A stretch of 64,000 nt of DNA from Herpomyces periplanetae (lineage: Eukaryota > Ascomycota > Laboulbeniomycetes > Herpomycetales > Herpomycetaceae): the NCBI GenBank assembly GCA_009733715.1, contig WMKJ01000069.1, forward strand, positions 1 through 64,000, given 5' to 3'. This document shows positions 11,223 to 23,929 of this stretch, in pieces. The first letter of the stretch is position 1. Every line of letters begins with the position of its first letter. The translations under genes were made by a program, and so were the position numbers. Below the pieces are notes generated by a model. That model was not told the origin of the DNA. It searched no databases and saw only the letters and a list, made by a program, of their open reading frames with translations.

Positions 11223-13565
11223 TTACTCGCCGGCTTTATCATTTTCATTCCGACCGGCCCATATGTCATTTTTCATGCCTTCTAACTGCTTTTGCATCTT
11301 CAAAAGTCGCTGGACTTCTCCCTCGGGTGCTCGACCTTTCAACGTGGCTAACCGTCGGTATAATGCTTCATATGATACATAGTAACTCTTAAACTTTGCC
11401 GCCAATTCCACCGCTTGCATATTCGATAAAATCCTTCCCTTCCTTCCCTCATTTCCACCACCGTTCCCGTTCTTCTTAACTCCAGTAACTGGACCATTTT
11501 CCAATTCTCCCGAATCCACTAATTTTCTCATTTTATTTCCACCATCACCACTTCCTCCACCCGTTCCTTTAGTCGAAACAAGCTTTCGTTTTAACATACT
11601 ACTCGGACCATTGTTGCCGACTGACTTTTCCGGTGTTCGATTTACCGCTTCTGACGAATAAGATGATGGCTTGGGCGATGCCGTCGTCCAACGGTTAGCC
11701 TTCCCTTCTCCATTAATTTCACCACCGTTAACGATATTTCGTCGCTCTGCATGGTTATTGCTACTCCCATTTACGCAGTTCATTCCACCACTTGTACTTC
11801 CTACTTTTGTTACCCCTCCTCCATTAGGGACTCGCTCTCTAACCTTTTCCTTAACTCCCCCTACCCCTGTCCCTGAGCCTAGAGCAGATAATCCTGACCC
11901 AGATTCGTTAGTTGAAGTTACTGCTACTGCAGATGATGCTGAAGATAACGATGATGAAGATGATGATAACGTTGATGATGATAGGGGTGTTGCCGATAAC
12001 CCTGACGCCGATGTTGACGTATGTGTGGATGTAAATGTAGATGCTGTCGTAGATGGCAAAGTAGATGTAGTTGTAGATGTAGATGTCGATGGTAGTTTAT
12101 CGTTTCTCGCTGTTCCAGTCCCACCCTTCTCACTGACTTTCTTCTTAGCTTTCTTTGGTAATCCTGTCTTTTTATCGACTGTCACTCCATTCCCTAAGCT
12201 TCCGTTACAATTAATCATTCCCGTGTGAAAGTTTAACCGTGATAATATCTTTCCTTTACTTCGCTCAGCTTGTGGCAATAATTGCTGCCATACTGGATCG
12301 TCCACTGATATTCTTTGCCGATCGAAAACTCTGATAGAGTTATCAATTGCTCGATCTCTCGTACTATCATTTTCATAAGGGAATCTCCAGATATCTAGTT
12401 CCCTATATGCTCTATCTTTTAATTTCCACGTATCCTCACTGCCCTCCACTATTTCGGCAATACTTCGTACTACCGTTACAAAGTTAGCCTTCCATCCTCC
12501 ACCTCGTGGTTCTTTAACCCGCTTTCGAATCTCTTTGATCGTCAGCGGTCCCGCCGCCAGTAAATGTGAAATTGAAAATTTGAAGCTGGCCATGACCATA
12601 GCTTCTGTGGACTTTTTAAAACTATAACTTTCACTTCTATTACCACCTCTTTCTCCGTCGGCATCACTATCCCTTCCTTCAGAGTTCGAGTTTAACTTGG
12701 ATGACGAACCAGATCCAGGTTTTTTAAGTGACAATGGAACTACTAGGGACGATTTGGCCTTTCCGGAAGATGAGAATAGTTCTTTTTTCTTAGGGATATC
12801 AGCTTTAGTTGTTCTATAATTACGAAGGGAAGGTAATTAGCACAATTCAAGCCTAAAGTTTGTAGTTAGTGATAAAGTATCTTACACTCTCGCTTCTTGA
12901 TCACGATCAGCTTGGGCCAGACTTTTTTTTAACTTTTCGAGTGCTTCATTAGACCCTCGGGTTCCTGTTATCGGCCATAACCTAAGAGAATGTGATGCTC
13001 TTCCAGTGAATTTCCACTTTGGAGAAGTTTTACCCTTTCCTGAGTAAATTTCTCGACGAACTTTTTCCGCTCTAACGTCGACGGGGTACTTCTTTCCTCC
13101 AATTTCGATAAACTATAGGGAATGGAGAGATGCCGATTTAGTAAATGTTAATGGGAGATGAGAGATGGGGCGCACGAAAGGTATGCGCATAAAATTTGGG
13201 GGGTTTAGTAAGTTGGGAGGACGATGAAGTTATAACAAAGGTAAGGATGGGTGTAGGTGCAATAAAAGGAGGAATGGAAGAATGAGAAGGAACATGTATA
13301 GGAAGTAAAAAAATATGTACTTACATGAGATTTTCCAGTAACGAGAGCGCATGGTTTACCATACTGAGAGCAGCGGGCTAATTCACGAGTAATATCAGAG
13401 GGAAGTTTTTTTATAAGGATGATTTGGGGTAGACCACTTGGCGGAGAGCAAGACGCTGTTGTATTGGCAGCTTCCACCAATGCAGCGGAGGAGAAAAGCT
13501 GGTCAGTCAGCGGCATATCCAGCCGTGCATCACACGTTTGGAGTTGACACGACGTGCTTGGTAAA
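11223..13565 (-). CDS. ELL-like RNA polymerase II elongation factor (5' end uncertain)
   Basis: Three exons are supported: 13565-13325, 13112-12886 and 12813-11223 (introns 212 and 72 bases, GTAAGT and GTAAGA donors, frame closes). The N-terminal part (QIILIKKLPSDITRELARC, FIEIGGKKYPVDVRAEKVRR) fits the ELL N-domain. A winged-helix segment follows (MASFKFSISHLLAAGPLTI, LKDRAYRELDIWRFPYEND), then VWQQLLPQAERSKGKILSRL, a block I associate with fungal ELL. The middle is a long Ser/Thr/Asn/Gly low-complexity linker. The C-terminal coiled segment (VELAAKFKSYYVSYEALYRR) matches the occludin/ELL domain position. ELL suppresses transient pausing of Pol II. The most upstream exon opens at an acceptor (TTTAG) and no matching 5' exon was found; an internal ATG at 13516 could also be the start. 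Confidence 0.8.
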
Positions 13566-13600
13566 CTAAAGGATGAGGTGTACACGTATATGAATGGAGA

Positions 13601-13615
13601 GGGAGGGAGGGAGGG
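13601..13615 (+). other. four-tract GGGA motif (potential G-quadruplex)
   Basis: Four GGG runs separated by single A bases on the plus strand, the minimal G-quadruplex pattern. It lies just upstream of the first supported ELL exon, on the strand opposite to that gene's coding sense, so in its promoter or first intron. Confidence 0.55.
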
Positions 13616-15039
13616 AGATGTGTTGGGATATTTGGAAAGAGTTTAGTTTAACTGGAAGAGTATTGAATTAGACAATGCTTGATTATATGAGTCGCGTGTT
13701 GAGGATCAATGGCCTGGAATGAAGAAAGAGAGGAAGTATCGTGCACACGTGTAGAAGATGGGTAAAGTTTGGGAGAAAATTAAAGTGTATAGCATGAGAG
13801 AGAGTAGAAGGATTTAATCAAGTAATTTTTTTATAGCCCGGTGAGTAAATGGTAAGTGAGATGGATATAGTGGGACTTGAACAGAAGAGGTGGAGAGGTG
13901 TGTAAGAAAAAATGAGGGAGAGGGTGTGGGAATAAGTAATGAAGAGGAGTGGAGTGGAGTATAAGTGAGGTTGGGTGGATAAGGAAAGGGAAAATTTTGC
14001 GTGAGATGAGGCGAGGAAAGGAAAAGGAATGAAATGAAGAGAATATTACGTTAGAGAAGAAGGGAAAAGTTCAGAGGAAATAATGGGGAAAAGGTAGCTT
14101 AAAAAGAAGGGAAGAAGAGGTAATGGAGAAGTGGTGGAATAAGCGGTATAACTAGAAATGATTCAAGGCACAAGGGAAGATGCGAAGTAAGAGTGAGTTT
14201 GATAGACGGGAAATATGTAAGTGGATTAACTGAAGAGAGAGAGTAAACGAATGATAGGATAATGGGAAGAAGGAGCTTGAATGCGAGAAATAGATTATGG
14301 GTAATCGGCCTGCGCGATAATGGAGAAAAGAAGGTTTTGTGAAGTGGCGTAATATAAGCAGCGAATCCCGAGTGATCATGCAGCACCAGGTTCACGGCAC
14401 GCACACACATGGAGACGCAGATGGAGGGACGTAAGAAGCATTGGGAGGAAGATAGGCTAAGTGTAAGAAAATGGGAAAGCCTAATGGTGGGATAGAGGAG
14501 TATAAGGACAGGAACAAAAAGACGGAGATAAATAATTTTTTTTTTAAAAAAAATGAGAGGAAACTGATTTAAATGGGACCTATACGCTTGATACACGCAC
14601 GAGAAAAAAACGCGCAGATTTTGAATAAAGTTTGCACGGGCAAATGGACCAAAAGAGTGCCGAAGAGGTTCGGAATACATGCCGAAACTGATTTTGGTGT
14701 CGGGCTTAGCTCCGAATTCAGATATTTAAATAGACATCCGGACCGGCATCCACTCCGCTTCCACACTCCCGACCCTTCGTCGGCTTCTCCCGAACACAAT
14801 CCTGCCGTTGTCTCTGCCCAAGTCCATCGCTCTTTCCCTCTACAGCTCCGTCCTGCACCTAGTCGGTGTGAGCTGCAGATCCACAATTCCGTCATGTGAT
14901 TCGGCTCTTGGCTTTCCGCTTTTGGAAGTGGCAGGACCGAGCCGAGGCCGGAGTGGGAGCAGCCGGAGGTTTTGGGGTAGCCGAAGTTGCGGGAGCTGCC
15001 GAAGCTGCCGGTGTTGAAGTTTCTGAGGCTCAGGCTGCT

Positions 15040-15170
15040 GTCTGAGCTGCTTTTAGACAACAGTTTAAACTGCCGTTTAGATTGCTGCTTAAACAGCTGT
15101 TCCCACTACTGCTTAGACTGCTGCCAAAACTGCTTCTCAAACTGCTGTTCAGGCTCATGCTGCTGCTATT
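15040..15170. repeat. degenerate CTGCTT-based tandem repeat
   Basis: A run of roughly 15-base imperfect units built on CTGCT(T) alternating with AAACTG or AGACTG, about eight copies. Translated on the minus strand it gives Ser/Asn/Leu-rich peptides, on the plus strand Leu-rich ones. It borders a GC-richer patch. No coding function is supportable. Confidence 0.55.
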
Positions 15171-18100
15171 CATGATTCCACAGTCTCCGTCTTTCTGTCG
15201 CGACCCCTCCCTCTCCCTTTCTCCCTTGTCTACAATCCTCTCAATCCTCCATCCTAATACTCCTTCTCCCCTCCCCCGTATACTAATCTCAATTCCAATT
15301 CCAACGCTACCTCTTCCCCCCCCTCCCCACCTCTAACACCTTTGACTAGCCTTTTCATGGATGCCCCGACTCTCCCGCTGATCTTTCATCTACATTCACC
15401 TCTCCAGTCTACCTTCACTAGCTTGTGTTTGCGCAAACTCTTTCCACATATCTGTTATTTATGTTAAAACATTCACCTTTCATTGTTTGATTTCCCCCGC
15501 TACCTTATCCTCATCGTTAACACTTACTATCCATCTCTCCATCTCTCCTTTTACCAATCCTCTCTTCTCTTTCACCGCAACTCACTAGTTAAACCATCCT
15601 CCTCAATTCTCTACTTATCTCACCAATTTTATGCTCTTCATCATATCATAACTTCCGATCCTCTCTTATTCCACATCCCTTCGTACATGATAATTCGTAA
15701 CAAGTTTCCCTTATCCTTATCTGCTCTACCTATACCCTCTCTCTCTTCCCCCCTCCCTCATTTACCATATTCACCGCCCAAACATCCCTTAATCCATCCC
15801 CTTCCCCTCTACTCTGCTAAAATTTCTCTCAAACCCACCATACCATACTCGATATGTTCCTCTCAACTCTTCAAAAACTACTCTTCCTCCCTTCCCCTAC
15901 TAGCCCATAATACCGCTCCTCCTAACTCACACCCACACTCTTTGCCCTACCTGTCTAAATAGCATAAACCATCCATTATTTAAACCCTTCTCACCTCTCT
16001 CATCTGCGTTTGTGCATTGTTTTACCTTCCATTTTCCCCCCGTTCCATATCTAAGCCTTTATCTTTTTTCCCATCTAACCTTCTCATACCACCGTATTAC
16101 CATCTTAAGTTAGCCTTGATTTAATCACCTCTTAAATTGTCACTACTTTTACATCCTTCCCCTCAAAACGTCAATCCAACTTCTCTCCTTTCCTCAGACA
16201 TCAATAATTAACCTACACTTTACTAACATTCCCCTCTGCACTGTCTTGAGCTATGTGGAACACATCTATCCTACTCTACTCGCTTTCATGGTATCTAATT
16301 TCTCGGTCAATTTTCTATTCTCTGATACCTTGGCCATCACGTACATCAGTTCTTTCGTATCAAAGCCTTCCATCTGGTAAAAATTCATCTCCCATCTCCT
16401 AACCGTACATTCACCTACCCTCTTGTCTCCCTTTATGCTTATCCGCCAATCTGTCTAAGATTGTACACAGCATAAGCCTATTCTTCCTATCCCGTACATT
16501 CATTGTATTATTTTACATACTCGTTATCCCCAATAAATCTCTTAACTAACCTGCTTCTTCACTGCTAATGGTAAAATTTTCATTCACAATTATCATATAC
16601 CCTCTAATATTCCTCTTCAATTAATCCATTACCTCTTACCATCCCGTTTAATCTCCATATATGGGCTAGCTCATCCATCTTATTCTACTAAATCTTACCC
16701 CCAAAATCCCATCCTCTCCAGGGCAATGCTCCCATCTCCATCTATATTCCGATAATCACGACGTTACTTATATTCCATTACCATACGTAACCTGGAATAT
16801 CTCAGTACCACTTAACCTTATCATTACTACACTTCCGCTATCCCTTCTATTTTCCCGAGATATGTCATCTACTGCACACTTGCGTAAGATTACCTGCATA
16901 TACGCTCATAACCTCACTTCATCTGTTATGCTTGGAAGTAATCCTCGTAATCTACCAACCAAAATTCACATCGGTATGAACCTTTACCATAATCCTCATG
17001 TTAACTTCGCATGATATCCTATCAATCTATTTACATTTTATTCAACGTGCCCCATTCCTTGCTAGACTAATTACTCGTCCAGGTTATGCTATTAAAATAT
17101 GCAAAATTCTGCACGCCAACCTAACTTACTCATGAAACCCTTGTTTTGCTAGCTTTCACAACTCCATAATTTACCCATTTAATTACTCTAAACTCGTTCA
17201 CGCTTCCCTTGACCCAATCCGTGTACTGCCTCAGAAATTCTTATCCTCGTATGCTCGTATATTCCTGTCTATAAAGGTGTATGTTAACCTGCGTCTGTAA
17301 TAATTACCTTAACCTTTACGCCTTCGCACAATTCCCGTATCCCATTCCAATCGTATATAGTCTACTGTCTCGTGGTACCGTACCGTGCAACCTTCAACAG
17401 CTCCGTCTCAATGCCAGTTACCATTTGTTCAACCAACCAGATTTCGGCTGCTTCTTCACCCTTACGTTCGCCTGAAACGCTTGCTAATCCTTATGTTCTT
17501 TCGCACTCCCCACGGTTCTCGAACCCACGAATCGCATTTTAAACGCTTTGCCCATCGCGGGGGCTATTGTTTTCCTTTCCTCTAGAATAAACTCAAAAAT
17601 GTTATCTATCCGTTAATTAACGCTAATCTCTTATCTTCATTTTCACTAATAAGATATCTCCGTCTTCTCTGTGTAGCGCAGCTTTCATTTCCTCATGCTA
17701 GTCTTCCCTCATGCGTTGCAATTTGAAAACCTACCCTCTAACTGTTCATTTTGTAATACGCTTAATACACTCTCCACACATAATTATAGCCTTAGCAATT
17801 CATCCTAACAACATCACCTCCTTTGGACCACTTCATCACACTTCCTGTACACTCTCGGGGTTGTAACAATTCATCAACCTTTTTCATCCCTGCTACACCA
17901 TATCCGCTCGTATGCTAACCACGTTACACTCTACCCGTTGTTTCAATCGCCATTCTATCCACGTGAAAACTTAAATATCCTCTCTACCCCTTTACATTGC
18001 CACTTCTCGTAGCGTCATATACACTTCACGAGCACGCCGAAACTTTTATTTTGATGTCTCGGCTGCATAACTAATTATCAAAAACTTCCATTCGCCGCCC

Positions 18101-19132
18101 TTCAAAGGACTGCTTTAATTGTCTTTTTACCCCTCCACCGCGTCTCTTTTTATCGTTAATACTCGCCCACCATGGACCCTTGGTCCTCAAATTATCCTCA
18201 CATCTCTTGTTCCAACATCATGCATCCCTCGCAGTATTCTTCGTATCCGCCCCATTTCCATCATCCCGTTTTTTCTTTACATGAAAGAGCTTGGTCTTGC
18301 ATTCGTTCACTTTCACCCTATATCCTTTTCCGATAATTAAACTACATCCCACCTATTCATACCTATACATATCTCATTCACCTTCCTACCCTAGACCAAG
18401 CAGACTTTGTAAACGCTGAACCTCCCTTTCACTTTCATACATCCGAGATTCACAACTTTTTCAAATCATCTTCCCTTCGGTTTACCACTTTTATAACTTT
18501 CCCTTTTTTCACTAAGCAGTAAATCTTTACACATCAAGTCCACGTCGGCATTTCTCCTCATACTGCTAACCTACCTTACCCGTTATCAACTAAGACAACC
18601 CACCTTCAACACACTATCCGTCCACTCAATCTAAATTCAATTCCCCTCAGATACCCATCCCTCACTATCTTACACCTTCCCCACCTGCCACCATTATCGA
18701 TAATATACTATCTCCCCTCAATCGAAACCCTCTGCTATGCTTCAAGGTAACCGATCCATTGCAGACAGTTTAAAAATTCGAATATGTGCGCATATGCATA
18801 CCGAACGCTAAATGACAAGATTGAGGGATATGCGTGTCCAATAGGCTAACTGTACAGTGTATTGCTACCGACCCAACCCGTAGATATGAGGGAAATGATG
18901 AAACAAGTATATCCTCCGCCAGATGCTTCAATACACATACGACCATCACTCGCATAAATGCAATGTAGTAGGAGGAAGATCGTTTTCCAGAAGTAATAAT
19001 ATGTTACATGAACGCTGCTACCCATGAAATGTAAATCTGCAACGAAAAAAAACGACTGATTAAATACACGTACGACTTCACACAAAGTTGCAACAATTTG
19101 AAAAAATCAAATGTACCACTATGAGGGCAGGG

Positions 19133-19796
19133 TTAAATAAAATCTTCCGCCAATTCCTCATCTGTCAAATCACGATGACGCGCCAGAACCAAGCGTTGAT
19201 ACTCTGCTGCATCTTTCTCCCAAAGATCTGCCGCCTGAGCGTTCAAAGGAGACGAACTAAACACCCAATTAGTCAGTAAAGTAACGGACCTCTCCTCCCT
19301 TACAAACCCCTCAACTCACTTGTTAGGTTCCCCCAGCAAGCTTTGAATGCTGAGCAGAACTGACTGAACGTTGTAAACTGCCGTCCATGCATCTTTTAGA
19401 ATGTCTAAACATATTCGCCCCGAAAAGTCCACATTAGGGTGATATAAAGGCGTTCGAAACCGCACTTCGGGTGGCTTAAGCGGGTAAGTATCTGGAAATG
19501 TTAACAAGAGCTTCAATGACAGACCGGCATAAGGTGTCCCCACCGGTCCGATAATCGTTGCTGTCCACAATTGAAGATTACATCCTGAACTACTATGAGG
19601 TGATGCTGCAGGAAAGGCGGAAATGCCAGGAATACCCGACATCATGAGTGTCATAAGTTCAGATTGCAAACTGATATGAATTGTGAGTATTTAATGGAAG
19701 ATATTCCAAACGAAACATAATGAAAACTTACCGTTTGACGACGTTAACTTTGTTAGAGGTAATCTGGTTACCCGAAGCGCTGGATTTTTTCAGCAT
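19133..19796 (-). CDS. ubiquitin-conjugating enzyme E2 C-like (UBE2C/Ubc11 type)
   Basis: E2 enzyme of 179 residues in three exons: 19796-19732, 19670-19320 and 19256-19133 (introns 61 and 63 bases, GTAAGT and GTGAGT donors). It carries the E2 core: LQSELMTLMMSGIPGISAFP, the HPN motif near residue 100, the catalytic Cys near 109 in GRICLDILKDAW, and LLSIQSLLGEPN joining SSPLNAQAADLW across the second junction. The block ELMTLMMSG plus the ILKDAW and SIQSLLGEPN stretches and the length point to the UBE2C/UbcH10 class (Ubc11, UbcP4), which works with the anaphase-promoting complex to ubiquitinate cyclins. The N-terminal extension of about 20 residues before the E2 core is also typical of this class. 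It acts in the nucleus and cytosol at mitosis. The upstream flank contains a CG-rich alternating tract at 19851-19878. Confidence 0.92.
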
Positions 19797-22700
19797 AGCG
19801 TAAACTATTGGACAACGGATGTGACAAAAAACGAGGGATTATAGATGCCCGCTCGCGCGCGTCCGCTTGCAAACGCGAACAAAGTTATTTGACTAGATAA
19901 GTGAGGAAACTCCGCCAGACGGTCGACCGATCGATTGATCTATGTCAATTGATGTAGTGAGATTTATGATTAATGCGTATACAATGGGGGAAATACAGCG
20001 CGCTAGATAAATGATGGGTGAAAAGTTTGTAGAACGGGAAAGAAACGAAAACCAAAAAATATGGGAAAGGTATGTCAAACTGAAGAGTAAATGGTCGAAT
20101 AAAAATGGAAATACGACCAAGGCCTTGGATTGTATGCACGCGTGCGCGAACACGTTAAAATCTATGGTAACCGACCGGTAAAAGAACAAATACCTCTTAT
20201 ACTCGTCCACGGAGTTATGCGCGCAACAGTACAATAGTGCGAACCAAGTCAGAGGTGTGTATGCGTATGCTGCAGTTAAACCCGCGTAAGAATGAATGGT
20301 TAAATAATGCAATAATATGCTTGTCACGATTGAAAAATGTAGTAAAACAAAATGTACGCCGGGAAAGCATGGAACACGCTGAAAACATAAAATCAAGGAA
20401 CAAAGCCCGTAAACCGTCGACTAAAGCCGGAAAAGGAAGCGGAAACGCGACGCGCAAACCAACAGAATAGTGTAGAATTTATTGTATCCTAACTTCCAGA
20501 TAGCTTAAACGCAGGAATGACAAAAGGGCGATAAAGTAAAGCGAACACATCAACGGAAAGCCAGGCGAAAGAATTAATGGGTAGCAGTTCAGGTTCTTGA
20601 AAGTGAGACGAGTAATGGAGAAAATTTGCCCACATACCAGAATAAACGTTTGCCTGCGCAAAGTTCTGTACAAATGTATGATGTAAACAGATATAGCGTA
20701 AACAAGCGCAAAACCTTTGGCTGTTAACAAGATCCCCAGGCCAACAAGGTTACCTCTCAACAAAAAAGGGACATCCAGATTATTAAGCCGCGATTGATCT
20801 AAATATAGCCCGTAGGGCTGATGAAAAGGTCAAGCCAGTTGCAGCTTCCCGAATGGTTTATAGAGAGAGGAATGCGGGAATGTAGAGGAATCTGGCGTGG
20901 TCTAGCTGTCAAATGGAAGGAAAGGGAGGCTCTGTGATTTTCCGAGAGGACATATGAGTCGCGGAAAGGCGCATAATGGAGGAGACAGTGATGGTGGCGG
21001 TCCACGGGAGAGGCATGACAAGCGAGAAAAAGTGAATTTTGGCTAAGCAGGGAAGTGAGAAAGCGAGTGGAGCAATGGCGAATATGAGTAGAATGTGCAA
21101 ACTTTACGTTTGCGTATGCGCGTCTACACATGTACATATGAATGTATTCACCCCATTAGCTAGTACATATCCAACTTGCCCGGACGAAGTGAACATGCCA
21201 TCACGTGGGGTAGGTAGTACCAAACCACGTTAGGATACGTGATACGACAAGCACAGAAATGATTTACGCGGCAGGATAGTATATTCCCTGGATTTATGGC
21301 GTGGAGAATATTAATAGAAAAAAGTTTGCACTATACTAGCCACGAGGTTTAATGAGAGTCACATGAATGATTGTGTGACAAGGAATAGATAAACTGGTGT
21401 GGCGAATATACATAGTTGAAATTGACACTTTTCGTAGGTTGTATGCTGCGAACCGTTTTGCCACACGTAAGTATGCGTACACATGCATGCTTGTACATAA
21501 TCATTAACTACAAATGTATAACATGAGATTAGAGGTTTACCAGGAATGTTAATGCATAGTAGCAAATATAGTACCGTTTTGGGTCGGACGCAGCTGACCG
21601 TAATGTTAATATATAAATTCCTGTGAAAAAAAGGCGTGGGAATAATGGACGATATATTGAACTGATGAAGTATAAATGAGTTTAAGCACATGCGTGCCAA
21701 AGTGAAAACGCAGACGCAGAAACCATGAAATAAAGGGTGTATTAGTCTTAACCAAACCGACCGACGGACCAATCGACAAACGAAAAATACCCTAAGCACG
21801 TGACTCTACAAGAGTTATTCAAGCCACATGTGCAAGAAGTGGCTGTGAAGTATCGACGAAGGGTGGGTGGCCGGTAGTTGGTGATGTGAAATGAAAGTTC
21901 GAAACGTATGGAGATGATGGCGGGGTAGTTTTTAGTAGGTTAACGGAAAAAATTGAACGAGGAATAGACTTTAATGAAACTCAAGGGTCATAATATAAGT
22001 TATTCAATGGAATTGATTGATTAAATTTAGTATAGTAATGAGAAAAAAGTTAGTACTTCTTGTATTAATGACTATGAAAGCAAAGTTGATTTGATAGGAA
22101 AAAAGATAATATGGGGGGAAGTGAGAAAAAATGTAGAAAAATGTAGTGGGTCAACGTGTGGTGATATTTGTAGATGTGTGCAGAAGCAAAGTACAGCCCG
22201 ATGTATATAGGATTGGAACAGGGTTGAAGAATAAATTCGTGGTAAGCAATAAGAAGGGAGACAAGGAATGATATCACAAGTAATCAAGCAAGTTGATACA
22301 GGGTTAAAATCAAGGTCAAGACCAGCTAATGAATGGGGAAGGGGGAAATGAATGGATGTGATGGGTGATGAAAAGAGTATGAGATAGAATTGCATAGAAT
22401 AGCATAGCATGGCATTGCATAGCGTGGCGTGGCACGGTGTGGAGGGAGGAGGAAAAAATTGATAGTCAGGATAATTCAGATGATGAAGAAATTGGTAAGG
22501 AAAGTGGGATAAGAGTGATTTCAACGTGTGAAGAAGTAAAGACAACATGAATGGTGTAACAATTGAAGCGGAGAAAGGATATTATATTGACGGATGGGGT
22601 CACGGTAAGAATAAAACGGGTTAACAAGACGGGAATGAGAAGAGAGGTTTTTGGAATTGATTGAACGGAGTGACGTTTTCATTGAAATATTTTCAAGAAA

Positions 22701-23929
22701 GACATTAAGCAAAACGACAGAGCTAAGAAAAGATATTGAGCGGGGAAAGATGGATTTAGTGAGAATTAATGTCTAAAAGTATCAAAGGACATTTGTGATG
22801 TTTCGGGCGAAGAATAAAGAGTTGATGGTACTCTAGGGATGACGACAATTATGATGGTGATAGGGGAACGGCAAGCAGCAGCCAACATGCCAAAGACATG
22901 ATATTGAAATTTACTGGAATTATAGCCTTAAAAACTTATCAATTGCATACTAAATCTACCTTGACGTCGGCTTGATACATCGGAGTTCCCACGAGCCAAA
23001 AAACGAAACGAATTGAACGAGACGAAATCACGGGATCAAGAGTGAATTACCAGATTAGGAAATATTTTTGGACGAGAAATTTTTGGAAAAGCAGATGAAC
23101 TGGAAATAAAAAAGGTTTTATGAATGATAAACTTGGAAATTGAATAAGTGCTTTGAATTCACGGGTGGTAAGTGGAGATTAAGGTAGATAGAATGATTGT
23201 AAATCCACGGGGGCTTTTATCGGGTGTTTCGTGATCATTTCTTTTTTCTCGGTTGGGAGATTTCCGTTTGTCATGAGAGAAATGTAGCGAAAGTGGAGTA
23301 TAAGAGTGGAGGGCGAGAGTAAGTAGATGAACGCCTTTAACAAGAAGGTTGGAAGATTAACGTAGGCCGGACTCAGATTAGTGAATTGCAGTGCAGTGCA
23401 GGTCAAGTGTGCTTCTCCACGGGATAATACAAGGGACGCTTTAATCGTTTTCCCGGACAGTCAAAGTCGTACGCGATATTTTGAGCATTTCTTTCATGAA
23501 ACTATTCCCTCGCAAAAAGTTTCGGCCCGTCCGCTTTCCGGATGAGTTGACTGGCGGTATAATAATCCCCGTTCCCATTGAAGTATTCCTCAAGAGGTTT
23601 TCAGAATAAGCCTGTGTGCGATTGACCAAATATGCCCTTCGGAGTGATCCAGCGAGCTAGCTAATCCATCAACCAGGTCAATTATTCTGTCTGCCTGTTA
23701 ACGTTTCTGTGTCTTTCATTTCTTTCCTTCTTCTCCCCTTCTATCTTCTCCCAAAACATTGTACCATTACCGTCAATTCATCCTCATATTTCCCCGCTCG
23801 GAAATTTTCCTTCATTTTTCTCTTGCCAAATGTATCCTTCCTCGACCACTTTGTCCCATATTCATCGTCGCCGTCCCTGCAATTCCAATTTTGTTGAATC
23901 CTTCACGCTTGTCCAATTTTCCAATCTCA
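19797..23929. other. 4.1 kb gene-free spacer, purine-rich on plus strand
   Basis: No gene recognised on either strand. The plus strand is purine-rich to about 23640, then switches abruptly to C/T-rich (23680-23925), which reads like a pyrimidine-rich fungal 5' untranslated region of the following Zn2Cys6 gene. It includes a CG-alternating tract (19851-19878) and a five-base repeat at 22391-22441. Minus-strand open frames of 60-170 codons look like composition artefacts. The length suggests a large regulatory region for the transcription factor gene, which is inference. Confidence 0.5.
22391..22441. repeat. CATAG/CATGG/CGTGG pentanucleotide repeat
   Basis: About ten five-base units drifting from CATAG through CATGG to CGTGG and CACGG, a diverged minisatellite in the spacer upstream of the Zn2Cys6 gene. 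Confidence 0.75.

Larger units (their letters stand above)
13566..19132. other. 5.6 kb gene-free spacer
   Basis: No gene is supportable. From about 13590 to 14570 the plus strand is strongly purine-rich; from about 15180 to 18760 it is strongly pyrimidine-rich; between them lies a GC-richer patch (14600-15180). Open frames here (for example 15483-15962) are Ser/Pro/Leu low-complexity translations of the C/T bias. The left part must contain the ELL promoter and possibly a first exon; the right end is the 3' side of the UBE2C-like gene. Confidence 0.5.

Noticed and set aside
11671-12228. 185-codon plus-strand frame rich in Asp and Val
   Set aside because: It is the antisense shadow of the Ser/Thr-rich linker of the ELL-like gene.
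14099-14680. 193-codon minus-strand frame rich in Phe, Leu and Ser
   Set aside because: The hydrophobic look follows from the purine-rich plus strand (many TTC/CTT codons on the minus); no family features.
15082-15962. Several plus-strand frames rich in Leu, Pro and Ser
   Set aside because: They are translations of C/T-biased sequence, with no domain, no splice-supported joins and no consistent frame.
17505-17568. tRNA-like stretch on the minus strand with a GGTTCGAGAAC box-B-like segment and an anticodon-like loop
   Set aside because: No acceptor stem pairs, the T-arm does not close with a seven-base loop and box A is poor; the hairpin GGTT-CTCG-AACC explains the resemblance.
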